DNA of 64,000 nucleotides, from assembly GCA_019188255.1 (NCBI GenBank), contig JAETXT010000002.1, positions 6,262,001 through 6,326,000 of the forward strand. Direction: 5' to 3'. This document shows, piece by piece, positions 47,262-58,899 of the stretch. Numbering within the stretch: position 1 is the first letter of the stretch; the number at the start of each line of letters is the position of its first letter. The notes beneath the pieces were generated by a model that was given only the letters and a program-made list of their open reading frames with translations, was not told the origin of the DNA and did not search any database. A program made the translations under genes and the position numbers. The stretch is from Verticillium longisporum (taxonomy: Eukaryota; Ascomycota; Sordariomycetes; Glomerellales; Plectosphaerellaceae).

Positions 47262-49003
47262 CTAGTCCCGCCTGCGGTACTCCACGAGGCAGCCGTCCTT
47301 GACGCTGGTGAAGGTGTCGCTCAGCTGGAATTCCGACACCCGGTGACGTCCATACTCAAAGTCAGGGCTGCCCTCGCCAGGGTCCACCACGGCGACAGCC
47401 TTGCGCAGTTCATATAGGTACAGAGTGCGCGCCAGTGTGACCATCATTTCGACGTAGGCCAGGCCTTTGCCGATGCAACCGCGAGGACCCACGGAGAATG
47501 GGCAGAACGCACTCTGTGCAGCGGTCAAATCGACCTCAGTCGTGGCGCGGCCCGTCGACGCCCTTGTGGCGCCAACAATCCACCTCTCGGGCTCATAAGC
47601 AAACGGTGACGAGTAGTAATTCTCGTTGTGGTGAATGGTGTAGTGGGGCGTGCCGACAACGGTGCCAGCGGGAATGAAGCCTCCATCAATCGTCAAGCCA
47701 CCTGGGAGAACCTCCCGGGGGAGCAGACCACCGACAGAGGGCGAGAGACGCATGGCCTCGTCGACGCAGGCGCGGAGGTAGGAGCACGAGTTCAGGGTCT
47801 GTCCCTGGTGGATTTCCTCCACATCACCAAACTTGCTGCGGATCTCCTCTGTAGCCTTTTGAAGAGCTGCCGGGCTACGGGTAATGTAGAACAGAGTAGC
47901 GGCCATGGCAGTCGAGGTGGTGTCGGAACCAGCAATAATACTGTCGGCTAGTCAGTTGCCAACGTTCTTCAAGCGGCAGGCAACACTTACAGAAGGTTAG
48001 ATTCGCTCCACAACTCGGGAGTAGAAAAGCCTTGGCCGGTTTCGGGGTCCCGGGCCTTGAGCAGGTGGTAGAAGAAGTCGCGACGGTCAGTATCGTCGCC
48101 GAGCTTCGTACGCTCGGTCAGTTGACCCTTGCTGTATACCATGTAGCGAGCACGGCCGGCGGCAATCTGGGGGAACAGAAACTTGTCAAGCTTGAGTTTG
48201 TCGACGATTGGCATGGTACCGCACTAGTTTTCAGCGTCAGCACGTCATCAAACCCCAACTCTCGTGTAAATAAGACCTACGATTAAGTGACGCTTGGTTG
48301 CAGCGGCAATCAAGTCGAGCGCGAAACGGTTGTCAGGAGCCTCAAGCATGTGGAATGCTTTGCCGTAGGCAAGATCACCCAGGATATCCATGGCAAGGTA
48401 GTTGCACCAATCCGTCATGTTCTTGGGTGTGGACCAGCCCTTCTTCTCCAGATTATCGGCGCCAGCGCCGATTTGCGTGGTGAAAGTCCGTACGTTGGCA
48501 AGAATGTAGCGCTCCATCTCACGGATGGCGTTGTCGGAGAAAGACTGAGCCATGACGCGGCGCTTTCGCGCGTGTACGTCCTTGTCGCGCGTGTTGTGCG
48601 TGTTGGGGGCTGGGTGTACGAAGGCGTTGTAGAATTCGGCCTTGCGAACGTTGGAGCGGAAGCCATAAATATCCTTGAGGGCCGTGTTTGAATTGAAAGA
48701 AACGCTGTTTGGACCGAAGCGAACGATTTTGCCATGTTTCTCGTGCATGCGCCAGAACTCGAGGTGGCGGTCCCCCTTCCAGGCATGATATAACTGGTAA
48801 GCATCCGTGACCTTGGCAATGAGTGGCCCCGGGTACTTAGCCAGCGGGTGGAAGAAGATGCGATAGACAATGAGGATTATCGTCTATGCCTCTGGTTAGA
48901 CTATGTCTTCTTGACATGGGGAATTGCTTTGATAACGTACGTAGAGCGCGGTGGCGGCGGCGATTAACCCAAGCCAGAACCACAGATGGCTGATGTTAGC
49001 CAT
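47262..49003 (-). CDS. Cytochrome P450 monooxygenase
   Basis: Membrane-anchored haem monooxygenase; the substrate is unknown. Exons: 49003-48941, 48883-48281, 48223-47991 and 47940-47262; introns 57, 57 and 50 nt; 525 residues, usual length. An N-terminal hydrophobic anchor runs from about residue 6 to 30 (LWFWLGLIAAATALY then IILIVY), followed by FFHPLAKYPGP. The I-helix oxygen motif is AGSDTTS (303-309), the K-helix ExxR is EAMR (361-364), the PERF-type motif is PERW, and the haem loop FCPFSVGPRGCIGKG has Cys455. All key residues are present, so it looks functional. It stands alone among housekeeping genes with no secondary-metabolite core enzyme nearby, so a detoxification or catabolic role is as likely as biosynthesis. 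Subfamily not assigned. Confidence 0.93.
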
Positions 49004-50066
49004 TCTGCTCTATTTCTGGATCGTGCCAGTATCAGGTTGGTCGTGGTGAATCGTCCAAAGTTCACGCTGTTTGTGATTTATATAACTACTGGCAGGGACG
49101 AAGTCCAACCCAGCTTTCGAGAGAAGCAACAAGGGAGAAAGAATTTAGACTCTCTCCGATGAGAAGATAAGAGAAAGCTCTCCGCACGTCTTCCGCCATC
49201 ACGTCGTCATGGCCACACACCTTATACACATCCACCTCCCTCATCCGGGGTTCCCAGCCCCAAACAAAGCTCGGCTTACTACGGTCCAACTTATCCCAGA
49301 CGGTTCCCCAAACTACCCCAGCCCCACGACGCTGTCACTTGCCCCATTCGGCCGCCCACGGCTATCTGCGGAACGCTCATCAATGGCCAAGTAGCAGATT
49401 GATTGTGCATACGTTTTCTGACCTTAATCTATCCCCACGATTGAGGCGTACGTTTCAGCCGCCCAATCATCGCGGTGACATTATTCACCGCGGGCGGCAT
49501 TACGCGGAGCAGCGCGGGCCTCTTGGACGTCCACGCCTGCTTTCCGCGGTGGGTCTTATACCGGAACACTGGATTGAGGTGGGGTCACTTCTCCGCCGCC
49601 GAAGGCACCATGTACGGGCCAACTGTCGAGCATTCGTAAGGTATTGCTGCTTCCATGATCTCACCTTTCAGTGGTTTCGAAATTTTATCCCTCATCGTCG
49701 TTCTGCTGCTCCGTTGTCGCATGGCAAGTTCTGGCGAACTTTCGCAAGTCGTGATGGTATGTGAGACGTAAAATGCATTTGCGGCCATGGTCTACATTAC
49801 TGTGTTCCAGGCGCACTATTGTTTCAGCCCTCTCATCGATTGAAGGTTTGCTCAACGATGCCCCAAGAGCAGAGGACACGGACAATGATGTCACGGGATC
49901 AGGGACGACCTGACCGCACGCATGGACGTGTGCGTGTAACTTAGTTGTTTGGGTGTGATGATCATCAATTGTCAATTCTAGCACTTTTGTACATCTTTCA
50001 TTTTACACAACATAGGAAAGACTATATTTTCCAACCCATGTCCGCCCCATTCCAGTTATTGAAACC
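49004..50066. other. P450 promoter and CWH43 3' flank
   Basis: About 1.06 kb. It should hold the P450 promoter next to 49004 and the CWH43 terminator next to 50066. Short frames inside lack recognisable domains. No repeat cluster noted. Confidence 0.5.
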
Positions 50067-53000
50067 TCAGTTGTTGTAGTATCTGGGCTCATCGAAAACA
50101 TGGTATCTGTGATCACGGACGCCCTTGCCTCGGAACAGTGCCGGGAATCTCCAACCCACAGGCACGTCTTCCTCATTGACTCGACGGTTGCGGGTCTCGT
50201 CGTCAAGAGCCTCGATCGCATTACTCTCTGCTTCAGTCGCGGGAATGACAAATTTGGCGGCCTGCAGCTCTGTATCCGTAATGGTGCTACGACTTACACG
50301 CGCGTACGCCACTCGCTTGAGCCGTTTGAACAGGATGTATTCGCACCAGCGGTCCCAGTCCGAAGGGTCGACATCATGCATGCCCGACACATCGCTGACA
50401 TAGGTGTTGTAGTTGCCCTGGAGCGGTTTGGTGACAAGGTAACTAAGGAGGATCGCGGGGCGCGGGGTCGAGCCCATGAGTTTCGAGAGGTAAAGTGACT
50501 GCAGGCGGCGGTCTTCGGGGTCTTCTTCCTGACCCGAGTGGAAAACAAATACATCCACCTCGCGGCCGTAGACATCCAGCGTTGCATGAATTGCGGGCGC
50601 CAGCTCGCCGACCGGAGAGGGAAGTAGGTGGTGCTCTGACTTGAGGATAGGATACTTGGAAAGGAGCACCACGCCCCATGTGTGCTTGTTGGGACCTGGG
50701 CCATAATCGACATACATGCCAAGGTCCTCCGCAAGAAACTGCGAGGTGTCGCGGTTGCCCATGATGATGCGTTGACAGTCCGTCTCAATGAGGGCCACGA
50801 CATCGAGTTCCATTTCCTTGATGAGATCACGCATACGGTACTCGGATGACCACATGTCGTTGTCGAGCGCAAAATGAATCGTCCAGACGCCCGCCGTCAT
50901 GACACGATCTTCCCCGTGATAGGGCTTGAAAACGTTGGTTGGGAAACGCAAGAACGCAGCCGAGAGGAAGAACAGGTTGACTGCGATAGCGGCGGCACTG
51001 TGAAACTTACGGTGCTGGAATACTGAGGCCGATGGGCGCTGGGCCTTCTTGCGGCGACTCTGTGCTGTCGTTGAGCCAAGTCCCAGCACACCGAGGCCGA
51101 TGAGCAGCATCATGGTCGCCATGACCCAATCGGTGTGCTCACGCACATAGGGGCCGCCAGGCACGAAGGCGTAGGCAACAACCCAGACAGAGAAAAGGAC
51201 CAAGAAATTATAGAAGAGAAAACCCAGGCCGAAAGTGACGACGGGATTCCTCTTCGCAGCACTGCTGATGATTGGTCCCGCGATGGCCATGAGATACACC
51301 GTCAAAGCAAGCGCTCCGTAATAGCCAAACCAGTTGTGGTGGTAGGTTACAACATAAGCACCGGCGCAGCCAGCAATATATGCAGCCCAACTCGTGACCA
51401 AAGAGGGACGGGACTGACCAAATAGCACGCCAGCTGTCATAGCGACACCCGTCAGCCAGCCATATGTGTTGGCAGTCGGTCCACGAATAGGGTAGCCCTC
51501 CCAAACCCAGAGAATCATGGTGCTGCTGTCGGAAAGGAGCCAGTGCATGCCAAAGAGGACACCACCAGTGCCGAAAGCTGCTAGCAAAGACGACCCACTA
51601 CGCTGGGGGTCAGAGGCAGATTGGCCGCTTGTTAGGGGCGCCTTGCGGGTGAAGCGGAGGGCGGCTAGCGTAGCAAGGATACCTCCAATGCCGTTCCAGC
51701 CTCCATTGGCAGCGTGCATAATGGGCCAGACAGGGTTGTTGGTCCACCAGGCAAACTTGATGGCGGAAGACAGGACTAAACCAAGAGTAAGAGCCATGAG
51801 TTTTGACTCAAGTCTTCCTTCATGGACAGACTCCGCATAAAAAGTGGTGGCCCAGCCTAAGCAGGCCATTGAGACACCGAAAGAGACGGCAAAGAGGCGA
51901 TAGACTGGGGACTCGACCTTGTAGGCCACGATGGCTGATAGGGAAAGTAGGTGAACGATACGCTGGTTGGCAACGACCATCCGGCGAAGAGGACCAATGG
52001 ATAACAGGAGTGGCGAAACTGAGGCCATGACGACCACTTCGTAACCAGAGAGACCCATGTACCACAAAGGGAAGTACCAAACGGACACACCCAGGCTGGT
52101 AAGGATGGTCCAGAAGATGTAGCCATGATACACCTCCGCAACAGTGTCGATAGCTTCCGTCCAAGTAAATTTTACGGACAAGATGCCGGCAGAAGCCTTA
52201 TCTTTCCTAAGTGTTCGTCATTAGCGGAGTGCCACAGTGACAAAGGTCCAGTGGATGTCCACCGACTTACTCCTTCTCGAGGACCGCAGAGGGAACAGAG
52301 GACCGGTTTTCACTAGAACCAAAACTTAGAATCCAGTCCTATCGCGTTTTATTTCTTTGAAGATGTACGATAGGTACAATATTATTTCGGAAGCCATTGC
52401 ACGTACCCCTTGCTCGCGCCCTGAACGTCCTTGATGATCACTTGGAATGTTCTGAAGTCGTAAGCCGTGACAGCGTCGAAGGCGACATCGAAAAGAATGA
52501 GCGACCACTCGAAGAAAGCGTAGGTCGTATAGGCTGCGTTGGTCAGCACAGTGGCACGTGCAGTATTTCGGCCAACTCACCTCCGGGCACTCGGTGGACC
52601 TTGTGCTGAATGAAGAAGTAGATGAGAGGCACGAGTGTGCCAAAGAAGGAACTGGCAATGATCTTCCTGTAACGGATTGCCTTAGGATTGGGTGGGCTAA
52701 GGGCAACACAGCCAATAGTCCACGGCAGAGTCGCAACGATGTAGGAAATCATAAAGATATCATGCCATTGGTGGTCGTCTGTCGAAGTGACGAAGGGGAA
52801 GCCACCGCAGGTCAGTGTTCGGAAGATGCCCATCGTAAAGTAGAACTTGGGCAATGATTGACCAGGCTTTCTGTTGAGAAGATATCATAAACCGACAAGG
52901 GCGAATCGAGGACCTGAAGTGATAGCGATGAAGAGCATAAAGAAGGACCGTTCGGGATATTTGTCGCCAATGGTTGCGGAAACGGAGGGGAACCACTCTT

Positions 53001-53237
53001 CAGGGTACCCGTACCACTCATTCTGGACGATCTTCTTGTAGTGGAGAGAGACACCGACGATAAATGCGCTGATGAAGGCAGCTAAAACGGTCAGTGATGC
53101 ATCAAATAATGGGGAGAGCTGGCCACCAGAGGCGAGGGGCACGTACTGTAGGCGACGGTGGTATGCAACCAACTCACCCACTGGCCACCGAAAGCCAGCA
53201 CGACACCTCCGTCTTTATCCTTGTACCTCGACGACAT
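50067..53237 (-). CDS. CWH43: GPI-anchor lipid remodelling protein Cwh43, with in-frame TGA
   Basis: ER multi-span protein that places ceramide on GPI anchors. Exons: 53237-53147, 53081-52581, 52533-52407, 52312-52271 and 52206-50067; introns 65, 47, 94 and 64 nt; 966 codons plus stop. The N-terminal third is the PGAP2-like (Frag1) part (SLHYKKIVQNEWYGYPEEWF, SATIGDKYPERS, FIQHKVHRVPG). The middle is a multi-pass membrane region. The C-terminus is an exonuclease/endonuclease/phosphatase-like domain (VVALIETDCQRIIMGNRD, WGVVLLSKYPI). This full-length fused form is usual in fungi. Anomaly: codon 96 (52887-52885) is TGA, where the family has Trp after SGPRFALVxL; reading resumes in frame as YLLNRKPGQSLPKFYFTM. 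No GT..AG pair can remove it. Confidence 0.93.
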
Positions 53238-53741
53238 TTCGACAGGATTAAAAGCAGCAATAGAAGTTTTTAAACAGCATCCGAACAGTCCGGATGCGAA
53301 GAAAACGGGGGCGGACGCCGTGGCCGACTAAAAGAGCGTTGGTAATATGGAGGCGACAGATGGGAAGGAGAAGTGAAGCAAGGATCGCGTGTTGTGTCGT
53401 GTTCGCTGTGTTTGGCTTGCTTGTGACTACCTACCTAAGTGCCTACCTAGGTAGGTTTCTAAAGTACCGTACCTACCGACCTTAGGTAGGCAGGTACCTG
53501 CTTCAAGCACCTTACCTTGTCTTCCAGCCAATTCGAGCATCCAATTGCTGGACGAATGCAGCCTCCATCCTCTTCTGGACTAGCACGCAGATAAGATGTG
53601 TTATCTCAGGCCCCACTTTAACTTTCGGTGGCGGCTGCCGAACTTTTTCCAATTGCTGAGGTTTGGTAAAATAGCTTGCCTCCTCACGTACGGTACTTAA
53701 CCGACTTGACAGCTTACGCCAGTTAGTCGATCAATATCAAG
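53238..53741. promoter_or_regulatory. Divergent promoter region, CWH43/UTP6
   Basis: 504 bases between start codons. A 72-base TACCT/AGGTA cluster (53428-53499) sits in the middle, so any effect on transcription or nucleosomes could touch both genes. Confidence 0.6.
53428..53499. repeat. TACCT/AGGTA palindromic cluster in a bidirectional promoter
   Basis: Units TACCTACCTAAG, CCTACCTAGGTAGG, TACCGTACCTACC, CCTTAGGTAGG and AGGTACCT are packed together, several of them perfect palindromes. It is about 190 bases from the CWH43 start and 240 from the UTP6 start. Confidence 0.8.
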
Positions 53742-54998
53742 ATGGCGGGTGTTGCAGAGAAAGCTCGATTCTACTTGGAGCGGTCGGTTCCTCAGTTGCG
53801 AGAATGGGAGGCGAAGGAAATCTTCACCAAGGTACACAATAACCCCCACTACCATTCTTCAGCCACGAGCTCTAACAGATTATAGGAAGAAATTCGCAAC
53901 ATTGTACAGCGCCGCAGCGACTTTGAGCACCGGGCGCTTGCACCGGGCGTCCAACCTACCGACTTCACCAATTATGTCGCTTGGGAAATTTCACTTGATG
54001 CCCTGCGAGTGAAGCGCTGCGAACGCCTCAAGATCCGTCACGTCGCTTCGCAGCATGCCACTCAGGCTCGGGTTCTGGCTATCTACGAGCGAGCCGTCAC
54101 GAAACGCCCTGCATCAAAGGAGCTCTGGCTCGATTATCTTACCTATACTGAACGAATCAGGGCTACCAAGAGATGGAGGAGGACTATGACCCGCGCCCTG
54201 AGACTTATGCCACGCGATGCAGAGCTCTGGGTGCTAGCAGGACGCAGGGCCGCAAAGAATGGCGATATGGGTACTGCGAGGGGATATTTCATGCGCGGCT
54301 GCCGATTCTGCACTGTAGATGGCGGACTGTGGGTCGAGTACGCTCGGTGCGAGATGGAGTGGCTGGCCAAGATGGAGCGCAACCGCAAAGACAGCAAGAA
54401 GGGGGGGAGGGTTGGTCCCTTGGCGGGAGAGCAAGTTGCAGAAGGCGACGCCATCATGTTCAACGTTGGGGACGAAGACTTGGACGACGAAGACGAAGGC
54501 GCAGCCATCTTGCCAGAGCCGGAGGCCAAAGAGCCTGTTTTCGATGACAAAACCGCCAGTACACTGGAGCGCAACCCAGCCATGGATGGCGCGATACCGA
54601 TGGCTATTTTCAACATTGCAAGGAAACAACCGTTCTACAACGACGCAACTGCCGAGCTTTTCTTCAACCTGTTCGCCGTCTTTACCAAGGTGTCGGCGCA
54701 ATCTGTGCTCATCCAACATGTGCTTGCAGCCATGCAAGAGGACCACCAGACAGCGGCTTCAACATGGAGCTGCTACACACGCTTTCCACTGGTGGGCATC
54801 AATCCTTACACGGCCGACTTCCCCCGCGGTCTTCGAGAAGCCTTGTCCCGACTCAAGGTCGGTTTGGAAGCAACATCAGAGTCTACCCTGATGAAGGCGA
54901 AAACAACTGCGTGGATAGAGCCCATTCTTGGTTTGGAAGATTTGGACGAAGGCATTCGGGTGGTCCTGGAGCATACCAAGGCGAAGTTGCTTGCATAG
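53742..54998 (+). CDS. UTP6: U3 snoRNP protein Utp6
   Basis: Component of the small-subunit processome that processes 18S rRNA precursors in the nucleolus. Exons: 53742-53831 and 53886-54998, intron 54 nt, 400 residues. It starts MAGVAEKARFYLERSVPQL, the conserved Utp6 N-terminus, followed by REWEAKEIFTKEEIRNIV. HAT (half-a-TPR) repeats are visible (ARVLAIYERAVTKRP then SKELWLDYLTYTERI; then TRALRLMPRDAELWVLAGR). An acidic low-complexity insert (GDEDLDDEDEGA) splits the repeats. The frame is intact. It is divergent from CWH43 and convergent with the EVE-domain gene. Confidence 0.93.
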
Positions 54999-55245
54999 CA
55001 TTATGACCATTGGAGCTTGCCTGTTATAGTATTTTACAGACAGATCTGATGTAGTGTACCTCATTGTTCGCCGCGGCTTTTCTAGTTATTGACCATTTTA
55101 TGCGCCCAATGATGGCTGCGGTGATGAAGGAAGGCGTTGTGTCGATATCCTCCCTGGCGACTGGTGCCAGACTTGCCGAGGGTTCAAAAGACGACGTTCG
55201 TGTCCAACCATACTCTACGTGGTTGCCCTCGCAGAACCAGGGCCC

Positions 55246-56131
55246 TTATAAGGTAGGCTCCTTTGCATTCATAAAGCTTTGGGCAGCATCAATGGCCACT
55301 ATGGCATCCCAAGCATCCTGGCCAATGCTGCTGACAATCATTTGGGGCTGCTTCAGCACCTGCATGCTGTCAAAGATGTGCTCGTGTTGGGCACTGCGGA
55401 TGCGCCCGAGCCCGACTGGGCTGTTGAATTTACGCTCAAGTGTAACGTGAATACTGATAAAATCAAGCCTGTCGATGTCGACGTTGCGGGCGTAGCAGTT
55501 TCCTTGACGGATGTCGTAGTAGGGTGAATTGTTGTCACATGCTGAATCTGAAATGGTCAAGTCAGCTGAAAGTCATTCTGGCAGGGCCGTGCCTTGGGGT
55601 CGCAGACTCACAGTCAGGGCTCTTCTCCCTGGAAACGGTGACGATGCCAGCAATAGAAGGGCTGTCCGAGGCCGCGTGTAAGATGAGGACCCTGTCACCT
55701 ACCTTCATCTGCCGCATCAAACTTTGAGAGGGGTACGACCGGATACCTGCAGGCAACTGCCGTCAGCTCAGCCACAGACAGCTGGTGAGAAAACGATAGT
55801 CAACAACTGAGTACAGACCTTCGACGGCAAGCGGCTCATCACCGCAGTCATCGATTGAGAAGCCGGCACGTCTGCCCTGAATAGTACGATGCGGGCAAGC
55901 CTTCAGAACCCACAGAAGACATTGTCCAGCCTTGCGCTCAATTTTCACGCCGTTGTCCCAGAGAAAGGCTTTGTCAGCCTTGCTCGTTTCTCTCTTCAAA
56001 GACTTTCTGCTGGCAGCAGAAACGGTCATGTTTCTCGTCACATTCGAGAAGCTGCGTCCACGTGTCATTCTGTTGGCACGGTTGGCACGGTCGGCACTCA
56101 GAAGGTTGCTGTAACTTCTTCTATGGGCCAT
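55246..56131 (-). CDS. EVE-domain (thymocyte nuclear protein 1-like) protein
   Basis: PUA-like EVE domain, a fold proposed to bind modified nucleotides in RNA or DNA. Exons: 56131-55819, 55746-55612 and 55547-55246; introns 72 and 64 nt; 249 residues. The first ~60 residues are Arg/Ser-rich (MAHRRSYSNLLSADRANRAN), possibly a nuclear or mitochondrial targeting region; an in-frame ATG at 56200 is an alternative start. The domain follows: CLLWVLKACPHRTIQG, AGFSIDD, then EGIRSYPSQSLMRQMKVGDR, AGIVTVSREKSPD and NNSPYYD, then a conserved tail (KQPQMIVSSIGQDAWDAI). The family usually has WDGVRNYQARN and WLMKSEP; here these read VEGIRSYPSQS and WVLKACP, so the copy is divergent. Both introns split codons in phase 1. 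Confidence 0.75.
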
Positions 56132-58143
56132 GAAGCATGGAAAGTTGAGCCTTGGCGCGTCTTTGATGGATATGCGGGCGGAATAATAGAATCTCTTCAT
56201 AGGTTGAGGTGGGGCTGGTTGGTAGATTATCACATCGCAAGAGAAAGCGTCAATGAGTTGTTTACTTCGTTGTTTTTTCTCTTCTTTAACACTGGGGCTG
56301 GATGCCTGGCTAAGTACCTACCCAGGGAGTTATAGACGCGACGTAACAGCGACCACCATTTATCGAATTAGCAAGTTATAGGTGATTCAAGATAGTATAT
56401 ATATGCGACAGCACAGCAAATCAACCCTCCACTTTAATCTTTTGTGGAGGCTATCGGGAGAGCTCTATTAGAACACCCCAGGTGATTACGGTTGAAAGCG
56501 TAAAAGACGTTTGCAGTAGTACCACGGATCACTTGAACAAGTGACTTTAAAGGTGTATTTCTTGTGGATGGAAAGAAATACAGCCTTACAATCAAGCCAC
56601 TCTGCATGCATCTAATGAAAAGAGTAGCGGCGCCCGTGACAGGTGATATCTTGCAAGCCGAGAAGAAGCTTCATAGCTACCGATGGTCCAAAACAATTGG
56701 CCTAAAGCAAGCAAGCCGTATCATCTTAGCCGGTTGCTGTGTACGAGAGAAAGCATTATGGGAACTCGGATACACAAGCCAAGAAACTATCCAGGAAGGC
56801 GCTCAGTTGTCCAGATAATGAAGAGGTAATCCCGCCAACCCACTTGAAGACGATGGATTACCTTGCGGGACAATAAACTTAACCCGGAGGAGAACTAGGA
56901 CACGTAACATTTGAGGCTTTCTCATGCTAAACTTTTGTTAATTGGTGGCTGCCAGGGGCTGTGCTACGCCTGACGGTAAGTATATGGTTATCCGGGTGCT
57001 TTTGCTGGCGAGACTAGGTATCGATCTCGTTAATCATCGTCGTGTCTGTACGATGCCTACTCCAAACCCATAGAGTGAGCCTGAAGATGCAGACGCAATT
57101 GTTAGCCGCCCTGCCGCCCTACGACTCTCATAGCTGATTGGCCCACAAGCTTCCACGCTATCCACATAGACCAGTCCCCTTTTGGATTGCACTGATGCGG
57201 CCTGAAACTGCCTACATAGGTACCTTACCTATGTACCTTAAGTACCTAAGTAGGTACCTAGGCACCTTAAGGAAGGGTGACACGAAAAGCCCTCCCTGCT
57301 GCCTGGCTTGATTCTGTGTCCATCCCCCTCCCTCGTTGCTTCATTCCGTTCAAGTCAACGGGTGGAGGCCTCAGGCACCAATTACAGGGACACTTTGGAA
57401 GACTGGCACAAGCACCAAGCTTTTCAGGTGTTGTTCATCAGTCGTCCTCGCCGTTGCCCATTTGCGCGCCCATCATCCACCCATTTCTGTCGCTGTTGCG
57501 CTCCAGAGTCCACCTGTTGAGGTAAGCTACTGCCCCGACACGCGACCTTTGCTCGTTGTCATCCCTCGCGTCCATCACACCCCCTCCGAATCCATCCAAT
57601 CTCGCAGTGTCCGACTCCCCCGGCCCGATACAATCCATTGCCCTGCTGGTTATTCTGCCATCCCTCTCCTCGTGGCGCCCTTCGTCTGCTTTGAAGCCAT
57701 CGCAACGTTGTTCTCGACGTGGCCGGTGCCAGTTTTTTGGTCATCACTGCGCTATCATCTGACTGGCCACGGGCCTACGCTCTTTTTCTCCTCACACAAC
57801 CAAACCCCCCTCCCTGGCCAGGCTGGAACTGAAAAGCACCCACCTGTTTTCCCACACCCACACACCTGACCCCCAAGCATCGCGTCGCGTCCATCGCGAC
57901 AGCCCACCTCCGTGCGACTTCCATCATTTCCCTCGTCGCCTATCATCGCTTTCATCCCACTTGCATCCTGGTTTTCCATTTTCGCGCCGCTGACTGCCGA
58001 AGACGTACCCAGCTGCCAATGGGTTGCTTAGCATCAGCCTTACTCTGAGCGCCTGGATCAACGACGCTGCCTCCACCAACCATAACCTCCTCCACATCGA
58101 TCCCAAGGCCAATGGCCATATCGTCGGCGCAGGCCATCCTCGC
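56132..58143. other. AT-richer island, repeat cluster and SWI1 leader
   Basis: 56340-57160 looks markedly more AT-rich than its neighbours and carries only an 84-codon frame (56564-56818) without known domains; an eroded mobile element is possible. A TACCT/AGGTA cluster lies at 57211-57272. From about 57280 the + strand becomes pyrimidine-rich, like a leader for SWI1. A candidate 5' UTR intron runs from GTAAGC at 57522 to the acceptor ending 58012, with a CTGAC branch at 57989-57993. Confidence 0.5.
57211..57272. repeat. TACCT/AGGTA palindromic cluster
   Basis: Units CATAGGTACCTTACCTATG, TACCTTAAGTACCTAAG and TAGGTACCTAGG follow one another; the first is a near-perfect inverted repeat. It lies about 0.9 kb upstream of the SWI1 start. 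Confidence 0.8.
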
Positions 58144-58868
58144 ATGAACCATTTCAGCGCCAATCCCTCTTCTGCCACGATGGATCCATCCGCCTTTATG
58201 GGCAATCCTGCCCAATTTAATCCCTCGCAATTTGCCAGCGCCCAGCAGCAACAGCAGCATCAGCAACAGCAGCAGCAGCTAGTCGCCATGCAGAACGGAC
58301 AAATGCGCAACGCCTCTCCCTCTTTCCAGAATCCCGCGTATCAAACCAACCCCGTTGTTCCGTCAAAGCGACCTCGCCCTCGCGAAGACAGCCTTGCTGG
58401 GTCGCCGCGACAAAACCCAGGCATGCTACCGACTTCGCGCTCTGATACTCCCCAGCAATTTCCCGGATACCAGTCTGGTGGCATGCCGCAGCAGCACCAG
58501 CAGCAGAATCCTGGCCAGCCGCAGCCATCGCCGTATAACCATCTGCAGCCAAACGGTTCCGCTAACGCAACGCCGTCGCCTATTATGGGGAGCAACATGC
58601 GACCGGGAAGCGTCCCACAGCGAGTCGCGACTGCGTCGCCGCATCCCTTTTCTCCCAGCACTCAACAGCAATTTGGGCCACAAGCATCTCCGGTACCATC
58701 CGAACACAGCAGCACATCGCAACCAAATCCTTATATGCAGAACATGCAGAACATGCAGAACATGCCGCCAGGCTTCAACCAGAACTTCACGCCAACACCT
58801 TCACCTGCGCGTCCTTCGCCGAACCCCAATGCTATGACAGGAATGATGCAGCAGCAGCAACAGCAACA

Positions 58869-58899
<31 letters not shown>

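Noticed and set aside
47262..53237. Secondary-metabolite cluster around the P450
   Set aside because: Neighbours are NUP42 and CWH43; no synthase, transporter or cluster regulator is adjacent.
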